From: JACCTH01 sp036556085
Lineage (GTDB): Bacteria; Actinomycetota; Acidimicrobiia; Spongiisociales; ZC4RG35
Assembly (NCBI GenBank): GCA_036556085.1
Contig: DATBKE010000123.1
Location: 1 to 64,000, forward strand
Length of the DNA stretch: 64,000 nt
Reading direction: 5' to 3'
Each line of letters begins with the position of its first letter. The first letter of the stretch is position 1. Of the stretch, positions 43,703 to 51,389 are shown piece by piece. The position numbers were made by a program, and so were the translations under genes. Below the pieces are notes generated by a model. That model had not been told where the DNA came from, made no database searches, and was given only the letters and a program-made list of their open reading frames with translations.

Positions 43703-43717
43703 GTTCACACCCTTTCG
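43684..43717. terminator. Bidirectional hairpin between convergent genes
   Basis: Outer arms CGAAAGGGTG and CACCCTTTCG (10 bp) enclose a further GAAC/GTTC pairing with one internal mismatch and a CTGA loop. It holds the stop codon of the class IV aminotransferase gene and lies 16 bp from the csbD stop. No clear U-tract, as is usual in high-GC actinobacteria. Confidence 0.75.
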
Positions 43718-43732
43718 TCGAGGAGAAATTCT

Positions 43733-43960
43733 CTACGAGAACCAGTCGCGGAGCTTGCGCTCTATGGCGTCCGTGGTCTCGCCAGTCTTCTCCTTGATTT
43801 TGCCGACGAGCTGGTCCCAGTTGCCGTGGGTCTCATCGAGGTCATCATCTGTGATCTCGCCCCAGGTCTCCCGAATCTTGCCCCGGGCCTGGTCCCAGCG
43901 TCCTTCGTCAATCATCTGGCCGCTCCAGTCTCCGGTGCGGCTCATGGCATCGCGATCCAT
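43733..43960 (-). CDS. CsbD family stress protein
   Basis: 75 residues with two CsbD-type repeats: GRWDQARGKIRETWGEITDDDL and GNWDQLVGKIKEKTGETTDAIE. CsbD-like proteins are general-stress proteins under SigB in Bacillus; molecular role unknown. ATG 43960 has an AAGGAG Shine-Dalgarno. Located 24 bp after the small membrane protein gene, so probably transcribed from the SigF-type promoter at 44223-44249. Confidence 0.88.
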   Translation of the reverse strand: MDRDAMSRTGDWSGQMIDEGRWDQARGKIRETWGEITDDDLDETHGNWDQLVGKIKEKTGETTDAIERKLRDWFS

Positions 43961-43984
43961 GATGTCTCCTTCCCCCTGTGGGTC

Positions 43985-44188
43985 TTAGTTGGTCGTAGCC
44001 GGGACGCTGACATTGACGTCAACGGTTCCAGTGACGCCGTCGTCACCGCCACCAACGTCGTTGTTAGCGAAAAACCAAATAGCCAACAAAATCACCAACA
44101 CGGCGACAATTCCAGCCACCAGGGCACCACTCGAGCGCCCGTCATTGTTGGTCACGATGACTTCTCTGTCTGTACTTCTATCTGTCAC
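43985..44188 (-). CDS. Small single-pass membrane protein
   Basis: 67 residues: a polar N-terminus (about 20), a hydrophobic helix ALVAGIVAVLVILLAIWFFA, then an acidic Gly-rich and Thr/Val tail predicted outside. GTG 44188 has AAGGAG six bases upstream. Unknown function; similar small DUF-type proteins accompany CsbD in stress operons. First gene behind a GTTT-N17-GGGTAT promoter. Confidence 0.7.
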   Translation of the reverse strand: MTDRSTDREVIVTNNDGRSSGALVAGIVAVLVILLAIWFFANNDVGGGDDGVTGTVDVNVSVPATTN

Positions 44189-44222
44189 AACTGACTCCTT
44201 TGGTCGGTTGATTCATCCGTCA

Positions 44223-44249
44223 ATACCCTCGGCCCCCGTGGCCGTAAAC
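44223..44249 (-). promoter_or_regulatory. SigF/SigB-type promoter for the small membrane protein and csbD
   Basis: On the minus strand GTTT (44249-44246), a 17-bp spacer and GGGTAT (44228-44223). The mycobacterial SigF and Bacillus SigB consensus is GTTT-N14-17-GGGTAT. It points to genes of the stress class and lies between them and the sigma operon. Confidence 0.65.
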
Positions 44250-44261
44250 AACGAATCGCTG

Positions 44262-44273
44262 CCTTCGCGAAGG
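44262..44273. repeat. 12-bp perfect palindrome in the STAS gene upstream region
   Basis: CCTTCGCGAAGG is self-complementary and sits 56 bp before the STAS start, inside a 140-bp divergent control region. It may be a regulator site; no partner is known. Confidence 0.35.
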
Positions 44274-44328
44274 GGTTTGGGCCAGAGCTAGGATCGATCG
44301 TTCGTGCTCTCGTCAACGGAAGAACTCC

Positions 44329-44661
44329 ATGGCATTCCAGGTTGCCGTTGAGAACTACAACGGAAAGGCACTACTGCGGGCCCAGGGCGAAATCGATCTG
44401 GCGACCGTAGACCTGCTTGATATGGCCGTCGGAAATGCCCTCCAGGACGGATTCAGTCACGTCGTGATCGACATGACTCAGGTCTCATTCATGGACTCGA
44501 CCGGCATCCGCAGTCTTCTCACCAACTCCGAGCAGGTGAGCGAAGCCGGTGGGACGATGTCAATCGTGCTCTCCGGTGGACCGGTGGCGCGTACGCTGTC
44601 CGTCACTGGAGTGGATTCTCTTTTAAGCATTTACGACTCCGTCTCGGAGGCGACTGCCTGA
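44329..44661 (+). CDS. STAS-domain anti-sigma factor antagonist (RsbV-like)
   Basis: 110 residues. Standard antagonist layout: QGEIDLATVDLLDMAVGNAL, VVIDMTQVSFMDSTGIRSLLTNS with the phosphorylatable Ser in DSTG near residue 58. When dephosphorylated it would bind an RsbW-type kinase and free the sigma factor. ATG 44329 follows GGAAG. Its TGA overlaps the proposed CTG start of the sigma gene. Confidence 0.9.
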   Translation: MAFQVAVENYNGKALLRAQGEIDLATVDLLDMAVGNALQDGFSHVVIDMTQVSFMDSTGIRSLLTNSEQVSEAGGTMSIVLSGGPVARTLSVTGVDSLLSIYDSVSEATA

Positions 44662-45755
44662 GCCATCTCGTTCGGCCGGCGATCCTTCACGAACTGCCGG
44701 TCAGGCGGGAAACCGCGCAGTGGGTGCGGCGGATCCTCGGCGAGCAGACTCAACTCGATCCCTTCCGGCTGGCTGAAGCGCAACTGATGGCGACCGAAGC
44801 GGTGGGCCACTTCGTCGAAAGTGGAGGGTCAAGTCTGCAAGTGAAGATCGAGGCGGGCCCGGCAGACTGGCGGATCGAGCTGGCAAGCCCCGACGATCCC
44901 TCCGCACCGGAGTTGAGTCCTTTGTCGCTTCGGCTTTTCAGTTCGCTCAGTCAGCGTTGGGGCGACGACCGCAGTGAAGGGCGACGGATCATTTGGTTTC
45001 ACGTGCGCGCTCCGGGGACCGGCGCCGTATTGGCCGATGTCGAATCGTCCGAGCTGTTGGTCAGAGCCGCCGAGGATCCGCTGTACCAAGAGGAAGTGGT
45101 GCGACGGTTTGGACCGTTCTCTGCCTCCATCGCTCGGAGGTTTCGGGGAAAGGGCGTGGCCGATGCCGATCTCGAACAAGTGGCGTTGCTCGGCTTGGTG
45201 GCGGCGATGCATCGTTTCGACGTCGAGAAGGGGGACTTCGAGCCCTTCGCCGCTGTCACGATCGCCGGGGAGCTAAAGCGCCATTTGCGCGATCGAGCGT
45301 GGTCGGTTCGGGTCCCGCGGGCTTTGCAGGAGTCAACCCTCAACGTCGGCAAGACCAGCGACCGCCTGACCCAACAGCTCGGACGTCAGCCCACCGCGGC
45401 CGAGATCGCCGAGGAGCTCGGCATGACGAGCGATGAGGTCCTCCAGGCTCAAAAGGCAAGGGTCGCTTACAGGTGGGAGTCGATTGATGCCACCGATCCG
45501 GTCACCGGCGCCTCTGCCGCCGACTCGCTTTCCTCCGATGATGACGGGGTCATGAGCACCTGGCCAGAGCTGGCGGAAGAACTGGCTCTGCTCCCGTCCC
45601 GCGAGCAGGAGATCGTCTATCTGCGTTTCTTCGAGGACCTGACCCAGGCGGAGATCGCCGACCGGGTGGGTATCTCCCAAATGCACGTTTCCCGGCTATT
45701 GGCGAGAGCGCTGGAAAGGCTTCGTAACGTTGTTAAAGAGGAGAGCGACACTTAG
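44658..45755 (+). CDS. SigF/SigB-type sigma factor with an N-terminal degenerate anti-sigma (HATPase) domain
   Basis: 365 residues if started at CTG 44658. Residues about 1-120 resemble an RsbW-type ATPase fold (LPVRRETAQWVRRILG ... ATEAVGHFVESGGSSLQVKI ... SQRWGDDRSEGRRIIWFHV) but lack the N-box Asn and the ATP-binding glycine loops. Residues about 130-365 are sigma-70 regions 2-4: VADADLEQVALLGLVAAMHRFD, FAAVTIAGELKRHLRDRAWSVRVPR, RQPTAAEIAEELGM and LPSREQEIVYLRFFEDLTQAEIADRVGISQMHVSRLLARAL. CTG is proposed because GGAGG stands 7 bases before it, it overlaps the STAS stop (CTGA), and the homology extends upstream of the first GTG (44724). Confidence 0.8.
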   Translation: MSHLVRPAILHELPVRRETAQWVRRILGEQTQLDPFRLAEAQLMATEAVGHFVESGGSSLQVKIEAGPADWRIELASPDDPSAPELSPLSLRLFSSLSQRWGDDRSEGRRIIWFHVRAPGTGAVLADVESSELLVRAAEDPLYQEEVVRRFGPFSASIARRFRGKGVADADLEQVALLGLVAAMHRFDVEKGDFEPFAAVTIAGELKRHLRDRAWSVRVPRALQESTLNVGKTSDRLTQQLGRQPTAAEIAEELGMTSDEVLQAQKARVAYRWESIDATDPVTGASAADSLSSDDDGVMSTWPELAEELALLPSREQEIVYLRFFEDLTQAEIADRVGISQMHVSRLLARALERLRNVVKEESDT

Positions 45756-45780
45756 TTTGTAGGTCCCAGGCACCGGGTAT
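45755..45780 (+). promoter_or_regulatory. SigF/SigB-type promoter for the RsbW-like gene
   Basis: GTTT (45755-45758), 16-bp spacer, GGGTAT (45775-45780), 30 bp before the GTG of the ATPase gene and beginning at the sigma stop codon. Suggests the sigma factor induces its own antagonist (negative feedback). Confidence 0.65.
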
Positions 45781-45809
45781 TTGGCTGGTATGTACCGGTC
45801 AGGACCCCG

Positions 45810-46172
45810 GTGACTGCGACCGAATACCGGCGCTTCATGACTGCCGGAGCAAGGGCGCCCGCTGATGCTCGGGAATTCGTCCGCAGCAAGCTCGCGGAAG
45901 GCGGTCGGACCGACGACGTTGTACTCATGGTGAGCGAACTGGTGACGAATGCGGTTCGTCACGGGCCCGCGGGCCGCGTCTATCTGCGAATTATTGATGG
46001 GGACACGCTCCGGGTCGAAGTCCAACAGCTGTCCGATTCCGAGGCCACTCTCAACGGCTACCAGAGACCGGGATCGGGTTTTGGCCTCAAGATTGTCGAG
46101 GCCCTGAGCGACGCCTGGGGCGCGGGTGATCCGGAGTGGAGGGGTGTTTGGTTCGAGGTCCAGATCGATTAG
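45810..46172 (+). CDS. RsbW-like anti-sigma ATP-binding protein
   Basis: 120 residues of the HATPase_c_2 family: APADAREFVRSKLAEGG, N-box VVLMVSELVTNAVRHGP, and GSGFGLKIVEALSDAWGAGDPEWRGVWFEV. The usual D-x-G-x-G loop between these is replaced by VEVQQLSDSEATLNG, so ATP binding may be altered. Likely holds the sigma factor and phosphorylates the STAS antagonist. GTG 45810. Ends in a 4-bp overlap with the convergent phosphatase. Confidence 0.85.
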   Translation: MTATEYRRFMTAGARAPADAREFVRSKLAEGGRTDDVVLMVSELVTNAVRHGPAGRVYLRIIDGDTLRVEVQQLSDSEATLNGYQRPGSGFGLKIVEALSDAWGAGDPEWRGVWFEVQID

Positions 46173-47314
46173 CCCCTACGGCGCAGAGCGACGATCGAGG
46201 CGTCGTCAGCCAGGCTCCCGTCCGACCACCTCATCACTGCCGAGAGAATCTGCCGGCAGATAGCGCCGAGGCTGAGTCCTTCCGAGGTTCGCGCCAGGGC
46301 TATCTGAGTTAAAGCCTCTTCTCCCCACATCGCGAGCTCGGGGTTTCTGGCCTGGACGACCCCATCGCTGTACAAGAAGATCACGTCGCGCGGTTGGGAC
46401 GGGAAAACGTGCGTGGTGAGAGGGCTCACTCCAAGCCCCAACGGGACGTGGACCGACGACCCATTTAAGAAATGGGCGGATTGGTCACGGATTAGAAGAG
46501 GGGGGAGATGCCCGGCGTTGGCAATTTCGATCGCCCCCTCCTCAGGTTTGACGAGAACCATGATTCCAGTCACAAATTCATTACTTTCAGCATGGGATGA
46601 GAGCACCTCGTCGATTGCGAGGATCATGTCGGCTAGCGGAGCACCCTTCCTGCGCATTCGCCGGTAGGTCGAAACTGCCCAAGTAGAAAGAGTGGTGGCT
46701 CTGAGGCCGTGCCCGACAGCGTCGAAAAGCGCGAGATGGATTCCCTCGGGGTTGGCGGCGTAATCGATCACGTCGCCGGCGATGTCGTAGGCAGGCTCAA
46801 GGCGGCTGCCAAGTTCAACCTTCTCATCGGCATAGGAAGTCAGGGGCAGATTTCGATGCTGGATGATCGCCGCGAGGCTGAGGTTGATTGCCCCGCGGGT
46901 TCGTTCGACCACGTCGCTGACCAGGCCTGTGGCTAGTAATGCGTTCGCAACGGCAACCGCCACCGGGGTCAACTCCGTGATGGCATCTGACTTCGCTGGC
47001 GAGATTTCGATGACACCGATGACCTGACCTCGGACAGCCAGCGGGAGATAGGCGCGCGTGCCGTGGATGACTGCTTCTTCAGATCCCGCCACCCGGCCGA
47101 CGATGGAGCCCCCTATCGACACCGGTCCCTTGACTCCAGTTATGTCGGTCAGCTGCATGAATCCGTGATCGACGAGCCAGATCGAAACGGATTTGGCCAT
47201 GCCCAGATCGATCATCACCTCCGCCGCCAAGCGACCAAAGCGCTCCGGTGGGCAGCCATCTAATCGGGTGATCAGCCTTCCGGCGACTCGCTCTCCGACC
47301 CGGGCTGTGGACAC
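46169..47314 (-). CDS. SpoIIE/RsbU-type PP2C phosphatase with N-terminal GAF-like sensor
   Basis: 381 residues. Residues about 1-130 form a GAF-like domain (VSIWLVDHGFMQLTDITGV ... AYLPLAVRGQVIGVIEIS). Residues about 160-381 are SpoIIE: LEPAYDIAGDVIDYA, LALFDAVGHGLRATTLS, ANAGHLPPLLIRD, FLYSDGVVQARN and DDASIVALR, giving all metal-binding Asp. It would dephosphorylate the STAS antagonist and switch the sigma factor on. Start is GTG 47314. Confidence 0.88.
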   Translation of the reverse strand: MSTARVGERVAGRLITRLDGCPPERFGRLAAEVMIDLGMAKSVSIWLVDHGFMQLTDITGVKGPVSIGGSIVGRVAGSEEAVIHGTRAYLPLAVRGQVIGVIEISPAKSDAITELTPVAVAVANALLATGLVSDVVERTRGAINLSLAAIIQHRNLPLTSYADEKVELGSRLEPAYDIAGDVIDYAANPEGIHLALFDAVGHGLRATTLSTWAVSTYRRMRRKGAPLADMILAIDEVLSSHAESNEFVTGIMVLVKPEEGAIEIANAGHLPPLLIRDQSAHFLNGSSVHVPLGLGVSPLTTHVFPSQPRDVIFLYSDGVVQARNPELAMWGEEALTQIALARTSEGLSLGAICRQILSAVMRWSDGSLADDASIVALRRRG

Positions 47315-47351
47315 CAGCCTTTTATAACTAGTCCCGACGATCGGCGGGTCT

Positions 47352-48587
47352 TCAGGACAGCTTTCCGCACGTCACTGTTGGCAAGATTCCAAAGGCCTGA
47401 CCCAGCATCACGGCCAGATCGGCCCGGCTCAGCAAACTATCGAGAGGTAGCTCAACTGTGGGACAGTCGTTGGCGAGACCGAGCACCCGTAGCTGAGTCA
47501 GCGCCCATCCTGGTTCGGTTTCCCAGTATGGCGGCGGAGGCGGCATCACCTCGCCCTCCTCGGTGTCGGCATGAGCGTCGTCGTAGGCTTGCTGACGAAC
47601 CGCCCAGACGAGCATCGTCATCACATCTCCACGGGTCAACGGCGGCTCCGGGCAATCGGTCCCTCCGCATGCCAGTTGGAGGGCAACGACTGAGGCCATG
47701 ATTTCAGGCCCCGGATCGGGCGGTGGTCTCACCGGAACCAGAACCCGCGCCAGGCTGGCGATCCATGATGCGGCGTCGAGATTGCTGGCAGCCAGGGCAG
47801 GGCATACCGCGGCCCCCCATTCGTCGCATGAGGCGAGGGCGCCGGCAGTGACTAGACGATGAAAGACAGGTTCAGCCGCCAGGCCGTCATCGTCGGTAAA
47901 CGAGCCTGCAAATCCGGCGGTCAGGTTCTCGATCGCCGGCGCCGACCGATACGCCCGCCGCAGGGCCGGATAGGGATCGATGGCTCCAACCCCCGGCCGG
48001 TGGAGCTCGAAGTGGAGGTGAGGGGGGCCAGGCTCGGCATTCCCGGAGTCTCCCACCCAGCCAATCACTTCTCCCGCGCTGACCCGACTGCCCGCGACCA
48101 GGTCGGGCCGGATGCCAGCACCACCCCCATCGTCGGTGCCGAAGCGATCGTTGTTGAGGTGGAGATACCAAGACGACCAGCCGTCATCGTGGGAGAGGAT
48201 GAGCCAGCAGCAGTCGCCCGGGACATCGTGGATCGAGCTGATCGTTCCATTGGCCACGGCCACCACCGGGGTCATCTTTGGAGCCATGATGTCGTTGCCG
48301 GCATGAAGCCGGCTGCCACCGTCGCGGTCGGCTCCAAATGTGGAGATGACCGCCCCACCCCCGAGAACCGGCCAAAGCATCCGGTATCGGTACGCGCAGT
48401 AGCGGATTGGCTCGGGCGGGGGAGCAGGCACCGCCGGCGCCAATGGATCGACCGGAATGGCCGGGGCAGGGGCAGGCGGTGCAGGCCTCGAAACGGTCGG
48501 CCGGCAGGCGGCTTGTGCTGGGACCGCCGGCAGCACAGTTGCGACGACGAAACCGGCCAAGAAAAGCGAGATACCTCGCTTCCTCAT
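47352..48587 (-). CDS. Secreted M23 (LytM-type) peptidase with C-terminal SLH-like region
   Basis: 411 residues. Signal peptide ending about AVPAQA, a Pro/Ala-rich linker, then the M23 domain (about 70-215) with RLHAGNDIMAPKMTPVVAVANGTI (His and Asp zinc ligands) and PPHLHFELHRPG (HxH). The C-terminal 150 residues show SLH-like repeats (LTRGDVMTMLVWAVRQQ ... LSRADLAVMLGQAFGI). M23 enzymes cut peptidoglycan cross-bridges or act as amidase activators. ATG 48587. Convergent with the SpoIIE gene transcript direction on the same strand, separated by 37 bp. Confidence 0.85.
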   Translation of the reverse strand: MRKRGISLFLAGFVVATVLPAVPAQAACRPTVSRPAPPAPAPAIPVDPLAPAVPAPPPEPIRYCAYRYRMLWPVLGGGAVISTFGADRDGGSRLHAGNDIMAPKMTPVVAVANGTISSIHDVPGDCCWLILSHDDGWSSWYLHLNNDRFGTDDGGGAGIRPDLVAGSRVSAGEVIGWVGDSGNAEPGPPHLHFELHRPGVGAIDPYPALRRAYRSAPAIENLTAGFAGSFTDDDGLAAEPVFHRLVTAGALASCDEWGAAVCPALAASNLDAASWIASLARVLVPVRPPPDPGPEIMASVVALQLACGGTDCPEPPLTRGDVMTMLVWAVRQQAYDDAHADTEEGEVMPPPPPYWETEPGWALTQLRVLGLANDCPTVELPLDSLLSRADLAVMLGQAFGILPTVTCGKLS

Positions 48588-48678
48588 CGGGTGGGCAGGC
48601 TACCGGTGCCGGGAAGGCATGGCTAGTACCACATTGCCTATTTCGTATTGTGCGTAGATCTACTAGTTGGGAGTGGCC

Positions 48679-49419
48679 ATGAGCTCACTGATCGACCCGG
48701 AAGAGGCCGAGATCGGCGTTATCCACGAATTGGTGGACTTTTCTGGTGCCCATGTCCTCGAGGTGGGGTGCGGGGACGGACGCCTCACTTGGCGATACGC
48801 GCAGGAGACAGCCTCCGTGCTGGCGATGGATGTGAACGGGGAGAAGATCGAGCGAGCTGCGAAGGGCACCCCCGCCGCCCTCCGATCCAAGGTGGAGTTT
48901 GTGTTGGCGGATGTGTCCACGTTCGAGCTTCCCGCCGAGGCCTACGACGTTGCCATCCTCTCGCACTCGTTGTGATGCATCGACGTGGAGGGCGTGGTGC
49001 ACGCCCTGAGACGGATTCATTTCTCCCTGCGTTCGGAAGGTGTTTTGCTCGACCTTCACCCACAGCCAGTGCACGCTGGGTTGGAGGTTTGGCGGGGAGG
49101 ACGGGTCGAGCGCCTTGGCCGAGTCGAACAGGAGGATGACATCAAAGATATCCTCGAAGCTCGCGCTCGACTGGACTTAGTCGAAAGGGATGGCTGGTAT
49201 GTCACCAAGAGCCAACGATTTTTTGACTTGCTCTCACACTTTCGTAGCACAGAGGAATGGCTCAAGTTCCAGGCAAGGGAGGGATACACCGGCGAAGTTT
49301 CGGACGATTTGCTCGCCTCGGCAGATCGGTTACTTGCTGGCGGCGACGGCGTGTTCGTCGTCCGCGAACCCATCCGGGCTTCACTACTGAAGCGCCTCCC
49401 GAGACTGCCAACCCCATGA
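48679..49419 (+). CDS. Class I SAM-dependent methyltransferase with an in-frame UGA, candidate selenoprotein
   Basis: One Rossmann methyltransferase of 246 residues is split by a single TGA at 48973-48975 (codon 99) with no frame change. Before it: SAM motif I VLEVGCGDGRLTWRYA, acidic VLAMDVNGEKIERA and DVAILSHSL. After it: CIDVEGVVHALRRIHFSLRSEGVLLDLHP, the usual beta-5/alpha-E region. The sequence reads SHSL-UGA-C, so codon 99 would pair with Cys100. An 8-bp hairpin with a GTG loop follows, 21 nt after UGA, matching bacterial SECIS geometry. ATG 48679 has GGGAG five bases upstream. If selenocysteine is not inserted, this is a nonsense-interrupted pseudogene. No sel gene is in the window. 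Confidence 0.65.
48973..49007 (+). promoter_or_regulatory. UGA codon with SECIS-like hairpin
   Basis: TGA at 48973-48975. The stem AGGGCGTG (48989-48996) pairs perfectly with CACGCCCT (49000-49007) around a three-base GTG loop. Bacterial SECIS rules ask for a small apical loop with G in its first two positions, 16-37 nt after UGA; here the gap is 21 nt and G is first. Wobble-compatible coding (EGVVHAL) continues through the stem. Confidence 0.55.
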
Positions 49420-49447
49420 CAGGGCCCACGGCGACACCGACGATCGA

Positions 49448-50845
49448 CTAGTAAAGCAAGAGCGTCGCCACGGCCAGGAAGCCGGCGAAACCGAGCAGAT
49501 CGGTGACAGTGGTGAGGAAGAGATTGGAACCGAGGGCGGGGTCGAAGCCGGCTCGACGGAGGAGGAGTGGTATCCCCGACCCGGCGATGCCGGCGATCAC
49601 CAAATTCGCCAGGGCGGCCACGGCCATGGCCACGCCGATACGAACCGGGCTCGGCCCCTGCCGGATTTCCTGCATGACAAATCCAAGAATCCCCGAGAGG
49701 AAGGCAATTGCCAGACCGTTTATCGCACCGATGGTCGCCTCTCTTGCCACCACCCGGGCATTGCCGCTTTGAGGGATCTCGTCCGCCGCCAGGCTACGGA
49801 TGACGACGGCCAGGCTCTGTGCCCCAGCATCTCCCCCGATGCGGGCCACCAGCGGCATGAGTGCCGCCAGCACCACGAAGGAGTCCAGCACTTCGTTGAA
49901 TTGGCTCACCGCCCACACCACGGAGGAGGAGATCAGCACATCGAACGCGATCCACGGGAGGCGAGCCCGCACCGAAGACCAGACGGGGCTACGTACGTTC
50001 TCAGTGACACCGGCACCCATGGCGGCGGCGAAATCCTCCGACGCCTCTTCTTGCACCGATTCGATGACGGCATCAGTCGTCACGACGCCCAAGAGCACTC
50101 CTCCGTCGCCGACCACCGGGACTGCCCGGATGTGGTACTGCGAGATGATTTCGTTGACCACGGACCGGTCGGCCTCGGCTCCAACCACGATCGGATCGGC
50201 CACCATCACCTCAGAGAGGCCACTTCCCGGGCGATTGAAGACCAGGTCACGGAAGGAAATGACGCCCTGTAAAACCCCCTCGTCGTCGGTGACATAGACG
50301 TACGAGAGATCGTCGAGCTCCTCTCGGAGCTGGCGGATTCGTTCGATCGCCTCCCCCGCATTCAATCCCAGAGGCAAGCGGGCCACATCGGTGGTCATCA
50401 AGCCACCGGCCGAGTCGGCCGGATAGGTCAGAAGCCTTCTGACCTCCGTGGCCGCCTCCACCGTCAGGAGGTCGATCAATGACGCGGCGGCTTCGTCGGA
50501 AACCTCGCTGAGCACATCGGCTGCATCCTCTGGAGTCATCTCCTCGAGCAATGCCACGGCCTCGGACTGAGGGAGATCTTCAAGTAGATCGGCTGCCACT
50601 TCGGTGTGGAGTTCCGCCAATACTTCTGCCGCCTCAGGCGCCTCGAGGTCGCTGATCAGTTCCGAAAGTGCTTCTTCGTCGAGCTCGCCGAGGATGGCGG
50701 CTGCCGCCCCGGGAGCAAGAGCAGCCAGCGCCTCCCACTCCTCACCGTGGGCGTCGAGGTACTCCTCGACAGCCTCCGGTTGACGGCGCGCCTGTGTCAG
50801 CAACAGACGGGCCAGCTGGCGGGGACTGCGGAGGCGGAGCTTCAC
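49448..50845 (-). CDS. mgtE: Magnesium transporter MgtE
   Basis: 465 residues in the MgtE order: N-terminal superhelical domain (ALAALAPGAAAAILGELDEEALSELISDLEAPEAAEVL), two CBS domains (about 140-265, YVYVTDDEGVLQGVISFRDLVF and RAVPVVGDGGVLLGVVTTDAVI), and five C-terminal TMs with ALMPLVARIGGDAGAQSLAVVIRSLA, the conserved pore region. Mg2+-gated Mg2+ channel. ATG 50845. Confidence 0.93.
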   Translation of the reverse strand: MKLRLRSPRQLARLLLTQARRQPEAVEEYLDAHGEEWEALAALAPGAAAAILGELDEEALSELISDLEAPEAAEVLAELHTEVAADLLEDLPQSEAVALLEEMTPEDAADVLSEVSDEAAASLIDLLTVEAATEVRRLLTYPADSAGGLMTTDVARLPLGLNAGEAIERIRQLREELDDLSYVYVTDDEGVLQGVISFRDLVFNRPGSGLSEVMVADPIVVGAEADRSVVNEIISQYHIRAVPVVGDGGVLLGVVTTDAVIESVQEEASEDFAAAMGAGVTENVRSPVWSSVRARLPWIAFDVLISSSVVWAVSQFNEVLDSFVVLAALMPLVARIGGDAGAQSLAVVIRSLAADEIPQSGNARVVAREATIGAINGLAIAFLSGILGFVMQEIRQGPSPVRIGVAMAVAALANLVIAGIAGSGIPLLLRRAGFDPALGSNLFLTTVTDLLGFAGFLAVATLLLY

Positions 50846-50871
50846 CTCCTCAGGCTATTTCCCCCAAAGGT

Positions 50872-51348
50872 TCAGGTCTGGAAGGGACGAATCGCCTTCA
50901 CCGTCACAGTGAAGGTTCCACCGGGGGCCTGGTAGGTGACCCGCTCGCCCTTCCTGGCACCGATCAAAGCCTGTCCGAGGGGTCCTGCGGGCGAGGCGAG
51001 AAGAAAGCCCGGCTCGCGATTCTCGGGGTTAGCGACGAAGTACTCCGACTCGTCACCATCGGAATCGACCACCGTGACGACGGAACCGATCTGTACGGAG
51101 CCGTCATAGGTCGGCTCCTCTACCTCGGCCTGGGCCAGAATCGCCTCCAGTTGCCGGATCCGGGCCTCCATTAGTCCCTGATCGTTTTTGGCGGCGTCAT
51201 AATCACCGTTCTCCCGCAGGTCGCCGTGAGCACGAGCTTCTGAGAGCCTCACCTCGATGCTCCGTCGTCCATTGGTCTTGAGATCTTCAAGCTCGGCCGA
51301 CAGCTTCTCGAAAGCCGAGGGCGTGAGCCAGGTCGTCTCGTCTGTCAT
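50872..51348 (-). CDS. greA: Transcription elongation factor GreA
   Basis: 158 residues. N-terminal coiled coil with the acidic tip (TWLTPSAFEKLSAELEDLKTN ... ARAHGDLRENGDYDAAKNDQGLMEARI) and C-terminal FKBP-like domain ending GTFTVTVKAI. It rescues backtracked RNA polymerase by stimulating transcript cleavage. ATG 51348. Lies 41 bp after uvrB on the same strand. Confidence 0.95.
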   Translation of the reverse strand: MTDETTWLTPSAFEKLSAELEDLKTNGRRSIEVRLSEARAHGDLRENGDYDAAKNDQGLMEARIRQLEAILAQAEVEEPTYDGSVQIGSVVTVVDSDGDESEYFVANPENREPGFLLASPAGPLGQALIGARKGERVTYQAPGGTFTVTVKAIRPFQT

Positions 51349-51389
51349 TCGCCAAGGATAAACCCTGGTCGGCTCTTTCTCCCGGTCGC

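Noticed and set aside
48667..49419. Two separate small genes, a truncated methyltransferase and a 144-aa hypothetical
   Set aside because: Both lie in one frame, make a continuous Rossmann methyltransferase, and are parted by a single TGA; treated as one gene with a possible recoded codon.
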